From positions 10,669,001 through 10,733,000 of the forward strand of contig NC_091972.1 in NCBI RefSeq assembly GCF_036711975.1: 64,000 nt of DNA. The letters are read 5' to 3'. Origin of the DNA: Onthophagus taurus (taxonomy: Eukaryota > Arthropoda > Insecta > Coleoptera > Scarabaeidae). Within the stretch, counting starts at the first letter, position 1; every line of letters starts with the position of its first letter. The notes beneath the pieces were generated by a model. That model worked only from the letters and a program-made list of their open reading frames with translations. It was not told where the DNA came from and ran no database searches. A program made the position numbers and the translations under genes. Positions 1 through 13,400 of this stretch are shown in pieces.

Positions 1-2713
1 AATTACGATAGAGGAATTTGCATCTCGCTCACCTGGAAACCGGGGAATCAGACAGTGACTTGCAAGAAAGTGAACGGAGGAGCGAGATTAGGTAATCAAA
101 TTGCATTTGATTTGAATGTAAAATTTGGCAAAGTCTACGCTTGGAAACATTTTGGTCGGACCAGGTGTTTACTTTCGGGTGGACGCGCCCGGTAAAAGAT
201 GACTTATTGACCTGACAACTTTAAAATGTTAAACTATTTAATATATTCTTAGATTATTTCAGACGTCTCAAAAATTAATGTAAAAAATTCAGTTGAATAA
301 CTTGAAACTAAAACGTTAACTCCCATGGGACTTGAGATGTGAATTTAACGACTTCCAGACGAGAATGACCTTGCACATGGAAGACGACATTATGCGGGCC
401 AATTTCGGCTAAGCCCCCCGTTACTTAACGACTTCTTTTATCACCATTTTACAGCCGACACATTAGGTCAGTCTACTCTCGCACTCTCCCAATTCCCGGA
501 CGGCAAATTTACTTTTTTTTTGTTTTCATTCTCGACACACAACGAAACAAAATCGAATAATAAAAAAGTGCGAAAGGGAAATCGACGGCGCGGGGCGAAG
601 CATTTTTCACATTATAGCGATACAAAAACACGACCAATCATAAATCACATTGGAAGCTCTACTACGTGGTTATATTACAAACGACCTCGTCCCCGGAAAA
701 TAATTCGAACGGTTCGCGTGCTCAAACGGCAACGTTACTTTCAGCGATTTTCTCACTCGAGTACTCAGAAAATGGTTCGAATTCTTCGCTTTCAGGCTTA
801 CATAATGCCGATGTCGCAAGGTCATACTGTGAATCACCAAACATTTAAACGTATCGTTTAAAAGAAAATAAATGACGTTTTAGTAACAACAATAAGCTTT
901 AGGCATTTTTTCCAACATTTTCTTATAATTCCTTTTCCTAGAATTCTTACATAACAATAACATTAAAAACATCTAAATGTATAACGTAAAATTTAAATAT
1001 GCAATATAGGATGCAGATGACAAATTGTTAAAGGAAAACGATGCGAGAGAGATTTGAAAGGAAAATAAATTATGCAATATAAAGAATCAAACGTGATATG
1101 AATTTTACAACGATCTCCAAATTTACGTGGATCAGTGTAACCGTAGGAAAAGACAGCATATTTTTAGCATCAGTTTATACAAAATGTAATCCTTGAAAAA
1201 TTTCACATTGATCTAGTTTTATTTTTATTACTCGAGCATCATTTTATGTATTAGACGATGAGATGTCTTTTGAATGCTTTTAATATTCAATTATTAATTG
1301 AAAGGTAATGATGATTAATCCTTTATTGGTTCTTGTACTTTTTTGGCAACCTTGAATTTAATCTCCATGGATATTGTTTCTATAATAACAGTGTAAAGTT
1401 GATTATCTAAATCAATTTATAATTATTGTATTGCTTCAAGGTCTTGTTTCTTCATGTCAGGTAAAGTTTTCCAAAATTTTGTGTCAAGTTTGATTCTCAG
1501 CTTGTCCAATATTGAAGAGATGGTATTTTAGGGACGCATGGTTGGTCAGGAAAGCTGAAAGCGATCTTAGGTCCCCTTTGGTGAAGCATAAAACTTGTTT
1601 GGTTTTCTTTTGCGACGGAATTATCATACTCTTCGCCGGTCTGTGTCCTGAAAGTTATTTCCAGCCTCTATTAAACCTAACAAAATGGTTGAATTTGAAG
1701 TAATATTGAAGCAGACTTTCTCTGAATTGTTTCATTTTTTTCAACCCATACATCCGGATATATCTGACGATAACACAACTAAGGATGTAAAAATTGATAA
1801 TCAAAGAATAGCCTAATAGTATTAAAGACGATATTAAATTAAATGAATTATTCCAGCGATTCGTTACTTCAAATATTACAGGAATAGGAATACCAGTTCG
1901 GTACTTCTATTTCTGTTACTACAGAATGTTGCTTTATGGCTGCAAAAATGCATTTCCACATTGGAGATAACGTTATTATGGACTAAGTATCTATTTGTCT
2001 AAATATATTAAGTATCATAAATGTAAGTTATGCTAAAGGGTTATTTAGGTTGAACCTATAGTTACTAGTTGGGACTACTTAAGCATAAGGTAGTGATGAT
2101 GCATTGCCGCAACATTTACCACTCTTATCGTGTCTTAGTTATCAGGTAAATGTAATTCAAAAATCCTAAGCTATGATCTTGTACACTAAGTTACTATTCA
2201 TATAACAACAACTAAATTTCAACACTCCCATGTGGCATGAAACATGATATACTAGTTTCTCCCGCTTTAGACGCAATCAGTACTCATCGAATAAATCAAA
2301 TTTATCGCTAAATGATCAATTATATAACATGTTAGGGTTTCGGCTTTGCCCCCTTTTGTATTTTTTTGCTAGGAGAAATTGTTACAATTTACAACATAAG
2401 AGATATGCCAAAAGGCGAGGATAGAAGCAAGTTGTATTCTTCGCGATGCAGATGTGAGCTGGACCTAGATCAGGGATTCTGTTTAGTTCACCAACGTTAT
2501 GTAGTGCGTTCATTTATTTGTCCCATATAATATATAACATACTATAATATCCTACAGTTAAAGTAAAATTTCTTATCATTTTGAAAACACCTTTATGGAG
2601 TTGAACCTAATAAGTTTTAAAACTATCAGATAAATCATTCTTCAGTTTTAGGTTTAGTTACGCTATAGATGATGTTATTATATAGTTAATGCTCCTGGTA
2701 TCGAGTATAGTGT
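1..2713. other. Intergenic stretch, no gene seen
   Basis: AT-rich sequence with short chance ORFs only. The 113-codon plus-strand ORF at 520-861 is basic and low in complexity, shows no domain and no splice-compatible extension, and I do not call it a gene. A slightly GC-richer patch at about 360-860 could be regulatory, but nothing shows this directly. Confidence 0.5.
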
Positions 2714-3105
2714 ACAGGGTGTCCCAATTTCGATGTCCGCATAGGCTATCTCCGAAACTAAAAGAGATAGAAAAAAAGTAGCTTACATGTCATGATCTCG
2801 TTTTTCGAGAAAATGCTAATGCCGAAAACTCCGAACAGCTATCGTCTTTTGTTTTCGCCCTATCGGCAAAAACTGAAAATTTTGCGAAAACGACAATCGC
2901 GAATATCTCTCTTATTATCAAAGATGGAGTATTATAAATAAAACATTATATGGGTAACTTTTTAAGAAGAATTCAGTGGCGTAGGTAGAATTTTTTTTCC
3001 ATCTTTTATTTTCGAGATTTTAGACGTAACTTTATTTTTTTAAATGGAAACCATAGTTGGCTATGACTTAAAATAATTTGTTATTTTCTTCTGATAACAA
3101 ATATA

Positions 3106-4417
3106 CCGAGAGATCAAAAAAGCCGGTCCGCTAAAAACTACTTTCCCAAGCGCTTGATACCAATATTTACTGCCCTCGTCACAGCCTCCTCCCATCTCTA
3201 CTTGTTTTTAATTTTCAACGTTCTTATTGGTCGACGAGGTGATATCGATTTTTAGTTTCAATGGTTTCGATCAGCTGAGCTCAGAGTCGTGTTCTTGGTT
3301 TTGGAGTTTGATGTTTTCAATATTTCATTTTGAATTTATTGCGGTTTTATTTAATTTTATCTGTCTTTATTAAGACAAAAATTCGATTGTGATTTTTCTC
3401 TAAGGTAAATAATTATTTTATTTTAAATTAGTTTGGTATAAATTTCGTTGATTTATTTTTAGGTTAAATCATGCCGTTCACCTTAGAAGAAGACAAGTTT
3501 CAAAGTTTCTTCTCCAACCTTATCTTCGAAATGGAGTAAAAGATCAAAATGGGGTATGGAAATATTCAACAAGTCTTTGTGTAAAGGAATTTAGGGAGAC
3601 ATGCCTGGAAAATGTAGTGAATTACCTTATGTCATGACATTAGAAAAGTTGTCAAAGTGCTTTGTTACAAGAATTCATTGAATAATTACATGATGATGAA
3701 TTGGAAGAAGGATTTTTTCAACATGACAATGCAACTGCACGAACAAACAAAAGATTCCTTCATGAATTTTATGATGATTGAGTAATCGGTAGAGGATGTT
3801 GGCCACCTCGCTCACCCGATCTAACACCACTAGATTTCTTTTTATTTGGTCATTTCAAAAATTCTGTCTACAAAAACCGTTTACATACCATAGAAGAATT
3901 GGAAGATGCAATACGACACAATGTTCAACAAATAACTGCAAAGCATCTTGTACAGGTCTTCGATAATATGAAAAGAAGAATCACTTTATGTTTAGAATGG
4001 TCAACATTTTGAAATTTTGAATATAATAAATAAAACTTCTAAACCTTCATTTATATAATAAAATAAAAGATCTTTTTGTGATTTATGAAATAAATTAATT
4101 ACAAAAGAATAGTTTAAAGGGTTTTCTTTTTTTAATTAATCCTTTTTAAATATTTTCATCATAATTTAAATTTACATCCACCAATCTAACTCCAGAGAAA
4201 ATTTATTTCGAATCTTGTTTAACGAGAGTAGCTTTTTTAATTTTGTGCGTGTGAGTTTTTAAGGTTATGTTTACTAAACTAAAAGTTTCCTCCCATTTCC
4301 CCACCACTATTAAAACAAGTGGACGGAGGGTGTGACCACTGTGACGAGGGCAGTAACTATTGGTATCAAGCACTTGGGAAAGTAGTTTTTAGCGGACCGG
4401 CTTTCTTGATCGCATTG
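3106..4417 (+). mobile_element. Nested 1.3-kb Tc1/mariner-superfamily element at a TA target
   Basis: Inverted terminal repeats at about 3112-3184 and 4339-4411 match at all but about 3 of 73 positions. The element sits inside the left arm of the surrounding element. The right arm of that element, at 5619-5655, keeps the uninterrupted sequence. Comparing the two gives an exact insertion at TA with TA duplicated (3104-3105 and 4418-4419). The 1312-bp length is typical of mariner-type elements. It is non-autonomous because its transposase is internally deleted. Confidence 0.92.
3471..4012 (+). pseudogene. Internally deleted DDE transposase of the nested element
   Basis: An ATG follows a possible 5' UTR splice acceptor (tttttag at 3455-3461). 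The first 20 codons (MPFTLEEDKF...) end in a stop. Further on, about 3700-4012 encodes FFQHDNATART, containing the second catalytic Asp context of IS630/Tc1/mariner DDE enzymes. It is followed by WPPRSPDLTPLDFFLFG and a C-terminal R-R-I-x-L-C-L end. There are in-frame stops, and the length (about 540 bp against roughly 1 kb expected) shows a large internal deletion. It cannot encode an active enzyme. Confidence 0.8.
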
Positions 4418-4819
4418 TATATAGTTTGTGGGGTATATTTCTTATAGTTATTGAATAATTAACAAAAATTCATTTTGTTCCATCTAAATCTAATGTATGT
4501 ATTTAAAAGTTAACGTTGCTATGGTGATAACCATACATACTATGATGGAATATAATGTATCAATTTTTTTTGTTCTTTCTAAAACTATTGTATGTATTTA
4601 AAACTTAATGTTGTTATGGTGATAACCATACCATGAGGGAAAGCATTGTTTCCAATTATTGCCAAAGTTTGTAGTAAGGACAGTAGAATCTAACAGGACT
4701 GCTACATCCATTGTATTTTTGTAGTCGACTACGGGTTGGTTGCTCGCACTCTACGTCACACTATTTGCCACGCCTGGTAGATAACTCTCTGTGTTTTTAG
4801 AGGTTATATGATAGACATT

Positions 4820-5379
4820 AATACCTCTAAAAAGGCTCAATGTGCTGCCTTAATATATTGAGGTATTTCCCTGAGTTTAAGTTTTTATGGTAGATACTAT
4901 ATGCCAAAACTCTATTATCTAAAAGGGCACACCATACATTGAACCCCAATCTTCTTTGAACACTCAGAGACTTCATCGGTCCAGATGACATTTTGAACAA
5001 ACAGCAGATTATTTAATTTTTCTAAATATCATCTACAAAATTTTAATCTTAGATTGACATCTCCGGTACGTAAATAATGAGTTAGCCCCGCTTTGTATGG
5101 TTTATACTTATTTTTCTTTCATATTCGGGAGCAGCGGCTTTTGGGTGAGACGTCTTGTTGCAATTTCTCTTGCAGGTCATTTTGGTATGTTTTTGTATGT
5201 GGTTTGGGGAAGGACCAAATATCCATTAAATTTTCTGCGAACCGGCTGAAGGTTCTTACGTGCGGTTGTCTTCTTTCTGGATATCTTGTGAAATAAAATT
5301 CCGCGGCTAACGTCGCATTCTTATCTGATAACATATAGCATTCCATCATGTTACATTTTTCATAATTTTCGAAATTCAT
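4820..5379 (-). pseudogene. Decayed transposase of the outer element (DUF4817-like helix-turn-helix plus DDE_3 piece)
   Basis: The first 86 codons from 5379 stay open. They resemble the DUF4817 helix-turn-helix found at the N-terminus of many insect Tc1/IS630-like transposases, with the tell-tale RYPERRQPHVRTFSRF. Downstream on the same strand, with stops and frameshifts, comes a DDE_3-like stretch containing NVWCALLDNRVLAYSIYHK, equivalent to the usual N-V-W-x-G/C-I region. The D-N-A and W-P-x-R-S-P-D blocks are not recognisable. This is a dead copy. Confidence 0.7.
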
Positions 5380-5883
5380 TGTAAAGTTTTATTCAGTTTT
5401 GTTATACTTTGACACTTAACATGCTGGTGCATCGTACCAGCACATAATGCCAGAGTTGTTATCGAATTTTTAAATACAAACTTTGGCAATTATTTGATAC
5501 ATTATGTTCCATCATAGTATGTATGGTTATCACCATAGCAACATTAACTTTTAAATACATACATTAGTTTTAGACAGAACAAAATGAATTTTTGTTAATT
5601 ATTCAATAACCATAAGAAATATACCCCACAAACTATATATATTTGTTATCAGAAGAAAATAACAAATTATTTTAAGTCATAGCCAACTATGGTTTCCATT
5701 TAAAAAAATAAAGTTACGTCTAAAATCTCGAAAATAAATGATGGGAAAAAAATTCTACCTACGCCACTGAATTCTTCGTAAAAAGTTGCCCATATAATGT
5801 TTTATTTATAATACTCCATCTATGATAATAAGTGAGATATTTGCGATTGTCGTTTTTGCAAAATTTTCAGTTTTTGCCGATAG

Positions 5884-6400
5884 TACAGCCTGGGGACTGT
5901 ACTGTATTTCAGGGGGACACGACAGTACGCGTCAAGAACATGACAGTACGATTCTTCTGAGACAGTCAAACCGCTCTCCAGGCGTTGCAGGCCGTGAAAA
6001 CGCTGTCGGCTCTGGTTAATGACTGCAAAAGAACTTCAAACATACTAAGTTGTGACAACAGAGTTTCTCTGATCTGAGTCTCAGATCACTCTGGGGTTGC
6101 CGACAATGAAGCGGTAGATGAGCTAGCACGAGAGGGCAGCGCTAAAGCATTTGTGAGGCCAGAGACAGCAGTTGGTGAAATAAATAAACATCACCACTGT
6201 CAAACCCGGAAATATCTTAGGACTTACTCGTAGCAGCATTAAAGTTCTAGTGAATGTCTTTACTGGGCACTTCCGATTAAAGACACCTCAATTTGTTGGG
6301 CCTAGCCGACGATGTTGAATAGCCGACGAGGAGATGGTTGAGCATATGTTATGATACTGGACTGTTTTTAATCGAATCAGATTCTCGATTTTTTTAAATG
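5884..6400 (+). mobile_element. Non-LTR retrotransposon fragment, RNase H region
   Basis: Translating with frameshifts gives ALQAVKTLSALVNDCKRTSN, then VRLIW-like VSLIWVSDHSGVADNEAVDE and LAREGSAKAF. This is the H-S/G-x-N-E-x-x-D-x-L-A signature of the RNase H domain of R1/I/Jockey-type LINEs. Further on come TGHFRLKTPQ and EEMVEHML, matching the downstream region of such ORF2 proteins. It has several frame breaks and is only about 500 bp long. It abuts the truncated right arm of the neighbouring DNA transposon, so the LINE piece or a deletion probably removed that terminus. Confidence 0.8.
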
Positions 6401-9400
6401 TACGCTATAGCTCGGACTGCACGTGACAATTAATTAATCATGTCTTATGGGCTACAGTGAAGTCTTTGTTCAATCAATCATCGTTTGTTCATTTTATCAC
6501 AACGCTTTGGATGCAGAGTATCAAATTTGTGTACAAACTGTCAGCTCAGATTTTCTTGTATTCGATATAGACATCAAGCGTACGCTTCTTGGCTCCCCTG
6601 ACTTCTCTATCAGTAAAGAGATGTTGTACGATGCTCGTGATTAGTCTTTTTACATATAGACAATACACAAAACATCGACTGTCAGTTCCCAATCAAGCGT
6701 ATCTCTAACTCTTTTGACCCCGATGGTTCTACTTTTATACTTTTAGCACCTTTCTAACTTTAGTTTATCTAATTCGCAAATATTCTTTCTTTTTGGATTT
6801 GTTAATTATTATTTCTAATAGTTTAGCTATGTGCTGATTGATACTTTTTAAGTAAGACTACAATTATGACTAAATTAACATTTTATACATTATTGTACCT
6901 TCTTTAAAATTGTCTTCCTTGTTTCAGCATTAACGTTATGAAATATATTGTATCATTAAATTACTTGCAACTTAATTATTTTCCTTCAACAATTTCATCT
7001 TTTCTATTTAATAAAAATGTCTAAATCTTCAATGTGAAATGGAATGGTCGCATAAGACAAATTGTTGAGAAGGAATGTCCAAAGTATACAGTGACGTCAT
7101 AGTTGTCTGCAAAGCTTTTGCCAGGAAGTGGTGGGAGAGACGAGAAAGGAACAGGAAAACAGCGAGAGATGATGATATTCTGGGACCAAAAATCTCTTTT
7201 CGTCTATCCTATGAAGGAACCCTTTTTCTCTTCCTTGTCTGGCCGTCGTCTGTGGTCGACATCGCGAGGCGATCGAGACCTTGGCACTGAATCTGGATTT
7301 CGTCACGCCCACGCAACGCATTGCCGAAGAAAGAGAGAGCAAATACGTACTAGGGGGAAACAGTTTGAAATTCGATCACGAACAAAAGAAACTGTATTCT
7401 AGTGGAATCAGGAAGACTATTACGTTGACTACATACTTGAGATATTTTCTTTTACAGCGGTTATAATATATTTTTGAATTTTTTTTATCATGAACAAGTG
7501 TAATAAAATGAAAAAATATAATCTCTTATCTAATCTAAGAATAAAACAATATACGTGCGAAAAATGGGAAAAAAAAGTTAACCAAACTAACCTAGGTCAA
7601 TCGAACGTCTATATTTATCCAGTGTATATTTGTATAAGCGAAACGCGCTTTTAAATGGCGTTTTGGAGGCTCAACAAGCGAGAGATATAAGTTTTTAGAG
7701 AAACCATCAGGGTCATGTTTAAAAATATTTTCAAGGTCGGATACAAAACGTAGCGTTTATCTATGAAGAAATAATTGTCCTTATTTTTTATTCAAATCAT
7801 TCATCAAAGGAAATGACAGGAAATATTACATTGTTACACATCCATAAAACCCTGATACGTTTATTATCCTTAAAACATAGTTTATTTCTCCAATTTTCAA
7901 ACGCGTTCCGCAATTTCTAACGATGATCTCACATCGCATTTTCATAAATACATAAAGAATATTCCGCTTATCCAACAATGTAAACAACCGAAATGATCGT
8001 ATGAAAACTAATAGTACCTGAATAAAAAATATCGTTTCAGCCAAAGCATCATTTTCCAGGGTAGTTCAAAACTTTATGGATGTTTAAAAATAAATAACAT
8101 AAACTAATGGTTGTCTCAAACATGTCTTGGTGTTGTAGGTATCTATTTTTAATAACCTAGATATGTGGAAAATACAGAAAAAACAGAAACAACTACAAGA
8201 AAATTATATCTTAATGGATTTTCAAATAAGATTATTTAATGAGATGTTATTAAATGAAGGTAAATTATGTCTAGACTTTGAAGTTAATGAGAAAAATATA
8301 AAGTCATTTTTGGTTTGTTTTAAAGAAAAATTAACACTTGCCTGTAGGAAAGTTTTAAAAATAAAAGAACCAGTCTAAATATTTATCCTCAGATGCACCG
8401 CCACGCAGAGAGGGAACGTTATTTTTATTTTAACAGCAATTTTTTGGCTGGAGATCGCGTTGCGAAGAATGACTTAGGTCACGGCTGTACGGCAGAAACC
8501 GAAAATAAAACATAACCGAGTAACATTAACCATACACGATCGTCGATTCTAAAAACATCCCGTTTGGAGGCCGCAATTCGCTTAGCAACTCGGAAACGAA
8601 GATTTCGATTTTCCCTCCAAAAATGAATATAATAAATAGCGAAAATTTCCCAGGATAAAAAGTTAATTAATTAAAATTTAATTTTACGTACCACATCTTG
8701 CATCCACGTGTCCATTTTCATGTATGAGCACATCGACGTAAAAAGAAAATCCGTGAAATTAAATAATAAAAGTTGCGGGGGGATAGTTTCGAATTGAAAC
8801 GTTGTCGGCGAACCCAAAGTGTCACTTCGTGGAAAACGCGATGCGTGTCACATGACCATAACAAATCGCGAACAAATTTTCGTCTGGCGAAAGCCCCTTT
8901 TATGTAACTGTACGGGACACGGAGCGAGAAACGAAGGCTACTGACTGAGCTGAAGGCTACAACTGACTGAAATCAGACGGTTACCAAGCGAAATGAACCA
9001 CGTGCTCGCCGAGTGAAGGACGTGCAGTAACAAAATTCGTCGGCGAATTTCGGCAACGGCCCTCCCGATGCCGTGCCCGCCACGGGAAATAGAAACAACG
9101 AATAAAAAAAATTTTATACATGAGACATCTCTCACCGTCAGACGAAGAAAGATACAAAAAACCTGATCGATCACTTTAAACGTGATGATGTTACTTACTT
9201 ACACTTAAAAAAAACTTTTCAAATTTATTTTTTCCCCAACCATTCTATGTTATGTATAAACAAACAAATTAAACATTTTCAAGAAAATTAATTGAAAATC
9301 CGGATATTAAAACGCGAACAATAATAAACCGAGATTAATTTATAATGTGTAAAATTTAATAACTCCTATTTTTAGTAACCGAAAACGAAACGAAAAATCG

Positions 9401-9967
9401 TTTCTATTATCAGATTTTTTTTTATTCGGAGTGAAGGCGCCCGGTTAACTTTCTAAACGTCGTGTATATAGTGCAGAAGTTCAAAGATAGTAGGTCGAGT
9501 GAAAAGTACTTTCTTGCGCCCGCAAGTTTTATTCGCTCGGATGGAAGCTCGGTCCCGTAGTGATTTTATCTAAGACCGGACCGATTCGATAATTAAATTT
9601 GCCTAATCAAACGGTTTCTATTCGTTGCACTCTCAAGACGATTGCTGAGATATCCAATATCTATGATTCAATCGTAACTTCAAGTAGTTTGTTTTAAACT
9701 TGGCAATGTAATCTCAGACTTGTTTTCTATTTTAAAACTTATATAGAAAATTCTTTCCCAATCCACTTAAATAAAAAAAAATAGGAAAGTGCAATAAAAA
9801 CATTATTCCTACTTTAAATAATTAATAAAAGTAAAACACTCATCCTTAATAACCCATGTTGATCTGCACTATATTTTCATATACCAGGAATTTCATATAA
9901 CATAAATGCTATAAATGCTATGCACTTCCACTGTCCCACATAAAATGACACATAGCTTAATAGTAGA
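6401..9967. other. Intergenic stretch, no gene seen
   Basis: No convincing coding exon on either strand. Overlapping short ORFs in several frames at 7075-7466 and 8938-9174 coincide with GC-richer patches and lack domain signatures. The patches at about 7080-7400, 8560-9180 and 9430-9620 stand out from the AT-rich background and may be conserved regulatory DNA or a CpG-rich region. Confidence 0.45.
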
Positions 9968-10410
9968 GGCTAAACACGAATGATTCTAGTTGTTGGTCTA
10001 GTGTTACTTCTACTTTTAGTTCAATAAAAATATACAACTATCTAGCACTGCATAACAATTAAAACTAGAACTGTTACTATGTAGAACTAACACTAGACCT
10101 AGAATCATTTTGGTTTAGCTGCACGTCTCTAAAGACGGCTAAACCCGAATGATTCTAGTTCTAGGTATAGTGTTAGTTCTAGCATTGTTCTAGCACTATC
10201 ACTAGAACTAACACAAGACGTAGAACTAGAATCATTCGGGTTTAGCCGTCTTGAGAAAGGTGCGGCAAAACCCAAATGTTTCTAGTTCTCGGTCTAGTGT
10301 TACTTCTGGTTTTGCACTAACACTATCAGTAGAACTAACACGACACCTAGAACTAGAATCATTCTGGTTTAGCCGTCTTGAGAAACGTGCGGCTAAACCC
10401 GAATGTTTCC
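9968..10410. repeat. Tandem fold-back palindromes (GGCTAAACCCGAATGATTCTAG family)
   Basis: Three consecutive palindromic units (about 9968-10118, 10133-10251, 10262-10375) each start with a form of ggctaaacccgaatgattct and end with its reverse complement. A fourth half-unit follows at about 10383-10410. The interior is made of inverted ctagttctagtgttagttct motifs. Unit 2 is close to a perfect hairpin of about 119 bp. A loose copy of the inner motif occurs again at 10857-10886. Probably a non-autonomous fold-back element amplified in tandem. Confidence 0.85.
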
Positions 10411-13400
10411 TTATCTTTACACATACAAAAACATTTAATAAGATGGTTAAAGATTGGTAATCAAAGAAATTGTACACAAACCTGTAACTTTAAAGTTAAG
10501 AGATCGACGCGTTCAAGGACATCACTGTAAAGGTAGATATTGACTTATCAACACTTTCTACGTTAAGATCATCCTTAATATACCATCTACTGGTTGAGGT
10601 CTTAATTTGGTCTGTAGATGATTGCTCACTGAGGCCATATTTTATATTTGAAAAAGTCTCATTCATGTTGTCCATTCTCGCTAGTATTTTGCCATTCATT
10701 CGGCGTCACGTGTTACGTGTTTAGTGGCTCCTGGTTTCTTTCAATAGCTGTCAATACTTTACATTATATCATCCAGAATCTGGTTATAAAAGCAGTAATT
10801 ATGGCAACACACCTAGAAAATGTTTCAAGAATGCAGAAATATCACCTGAAATAAGTAGAACTAGTGTTAGTTCTAGTGTTAGTGTTACAAGTTTTATTTG
10901 TTAATCATCGCTAGATTGTTGTATATGTTTATTGAGTTATAACGGACACTGCGTTCCCCGTATTGATCCGTTAAATCAAGGTTTTACTGTAATGTCAAAT
11001 TATATTGATTATGTACTTAAAGTTATTTATTTTAAGCGAATTTATAAACAAATTCTTTAAAGTCGCTATTTTACCTTCTCAACTTCACCAAATAAATCAA
11101 AGAGTTATTGCTTCGTTGATAATCCATTCGCTTTTAGAACAACTAGGTATCCAACTTACCGATAATTTACTGATTTTTTTGCTACTAATGTTGTGTTTCC
11201 TTAAAGTATTTTCTAAATTATCTCATACATCTTCAATAGGGTTTTGTCTGTAGTATGGTGGAGAATGTATTTTTTATTTATTTTATGTATTTATTTGTGG
11301 CGGATCATGAAACCGTAACAGATCCACACGAACCGTAGTCAGACGATTTTTGAAATGCAGCGTTGTATTTAATTTTTTCCAAATTTAACCAAATATATTT
11401 CGACTTGTGCATAAAGATCACCATTTTCTAAAAATCGATGTCATTTTTTGCGAAACTCGTCCATTACAGCCAACATAAAATTTAGTATTGAATAATAAGT
11501 ACTGTTATACTACCTTTATTATGTAATTTTATTACACTTTTACTCATTTCAACATTTGTCTGTGTTTTTCGGCTAGACATGACATTTATGCGATAATCGT
11601 CATTATAATTTTCAAACATATGTGTATTATTAAACAAATAATCATAACTATTAAACGAGTTTAACATCAAATAATATATTCATTATATTAATAAAATAAA
11701 AATAATATTTATTCAACCTCCATCTATTATAGTATGGACACACAATATTTATTATTATGGTACTTGAGATTACAGCATATGTACAGATATAATGCATTAT
11801 AATAGTTCCATTTATAGTTCCCAAACTAATAAAACAAAAAAGTTATGAGCACTGTGCGTGAACTAAAAAGCCACTTTTAATTAAAGAAAACAAAAAAAGA
11901 TATATGATAGGCTGTACGTATATCTATAAATTATCTAACACACTGTAATCTATATTAACACACTGTATGTATGTGTTAATTAATTATCGTAACCGACGTC
12001 ATCATTCCAAATATGCAACCAATATCACAGTATTGGTATTGCAATACGCGATTTGCATTTCGAAGCTTAAAGCACAGCTAATTTTACTTTTCCTTCTTCA
12101 GTAGTATTTGGGCAACACAAAACTGTAATCCCATATTTAACGTGGACATGCACGTCAATAGAGGCCGGTCCCTTTAGCATTGTATATTTGGACAGATACT
12201 AAGCTTCTTTTTTAATCACGTTTAAAAGCGTCTCAGAAAATTGTAGCTCCAATCTCGTTAGCACTAAGCTATTCCCATTGAATTTGTAGTTCTTTAGTTC
12301 CCTGCCTGAAAGATTGTTTTAAAAAATTGTTCCCTACAGTTCCTGATCACCTCACTAGTCATAGTAACTGCACAATTTCATGGTATGTATTGGCCATTCT
12401 GCCTTATTTTATTGCTTACGCATTAAGATCTTTCGCCGTTATCATCCGTTGCCCTATTTTGTCATAGTAGTCAGAGGTAAAATAAAAATATGACTAACGT
12501 ATGTAAATGACTTACAAATCGTATATTTGGAAGCATGGAAATGATTATCAAAAAGATGGAAACTGTTGAAGCAGAAGAATACTGTAAAGTATTCAACCGT
12601 TGTAAAATGAGTAGAAAAAGACCTTGAAATAGAAAAAAGCCAGTGGGCTAAAAATCTATTAACAAAACTATACGATGTAGCCAACGGACCAAAATTTTAA
12701 GCGCACTAAATTTTTTTAAATGGGTCAAATCTTTTTGGGTTTTTCTCAAAATCGTTTATTATAGATAAGACAGGTTTTGGAATTCAACGGCTCATAATAC
12801 ATATCCAATAAATTCCGCACCAATTCCAAACGTAATATAATAGATATAATCGGGAAAGTGTACATTACTTAATACGCGTTGTTTCTTTTATTGAATTTGC
12901 GATCAGTTTTAAACGATTTTAATGTTAGTAAAAACTAACTTCTAGGGTTCGTTTTTGAATCTAGAGTTATATTGCCCAACTTGATATCATCGAAATAAAC
13001 ATCTTATGAATAAGTTATACAATAAAATTTACATAATGAAGTGTTAAAACGGCAGAGTCACGTCAAGTTGAACAACAATTGGCTGAATTTGAAGTATCAT
13101 TATCAAAACAAAATTCGAAGGGATATTAAATGATGGTAAGGTCTACAGTTCGGATCAAAAGGACACATTCATTATTTTTCTAATCAATTACATATAATAC
13201 CGTTTCAGTCATTAATACACTGAAAATGTTCAAGCAAATTTCATCTAACAAAGATGATGGCAATTACTAACACTGAGTTGTATTACAACAGAGCAACATT
13301 AAAACAGCCGATTCATCAACCAAGGGATGACATATTTGAAGGTTTCAGTCATCATCAGGTTGCGTTTTACATGTCTCACAGGCATGTACATATTATTTCA

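Larger units (their letters stand above)
2714..5883 (-). mobile_element. Tc1/mariner-superfamily transposon relic with long inverted arms, interrupted by a nested element
   Basis: The left end carries acagggtgtcccaa (2714-2727), a style of terminus common in insect elements. Sequence 2870-3105 continues at 4418-4675 and is repeated inverted at about 5460-5883, giving arms of roughly 400 bp. Between the arms a decayed transposase reads on the minus strand (4820-5379). The right arm stops abruptly at 5883, opposite left position 2870, so about 150 bp of the right terminus are missing and LINE sequence follows directly. The left arm also has a local duplication (about 4565-4640) absent from the right arm. 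Assignment to the superfamily rests on the transposase remnant. Confidence 0.8.

Noticed and set aside
520-861. 113-codon basic ORF
   Set aside because: Composition like translated AT-rich DNA, overlapping ORF in another frame, no homology that I can recognise.
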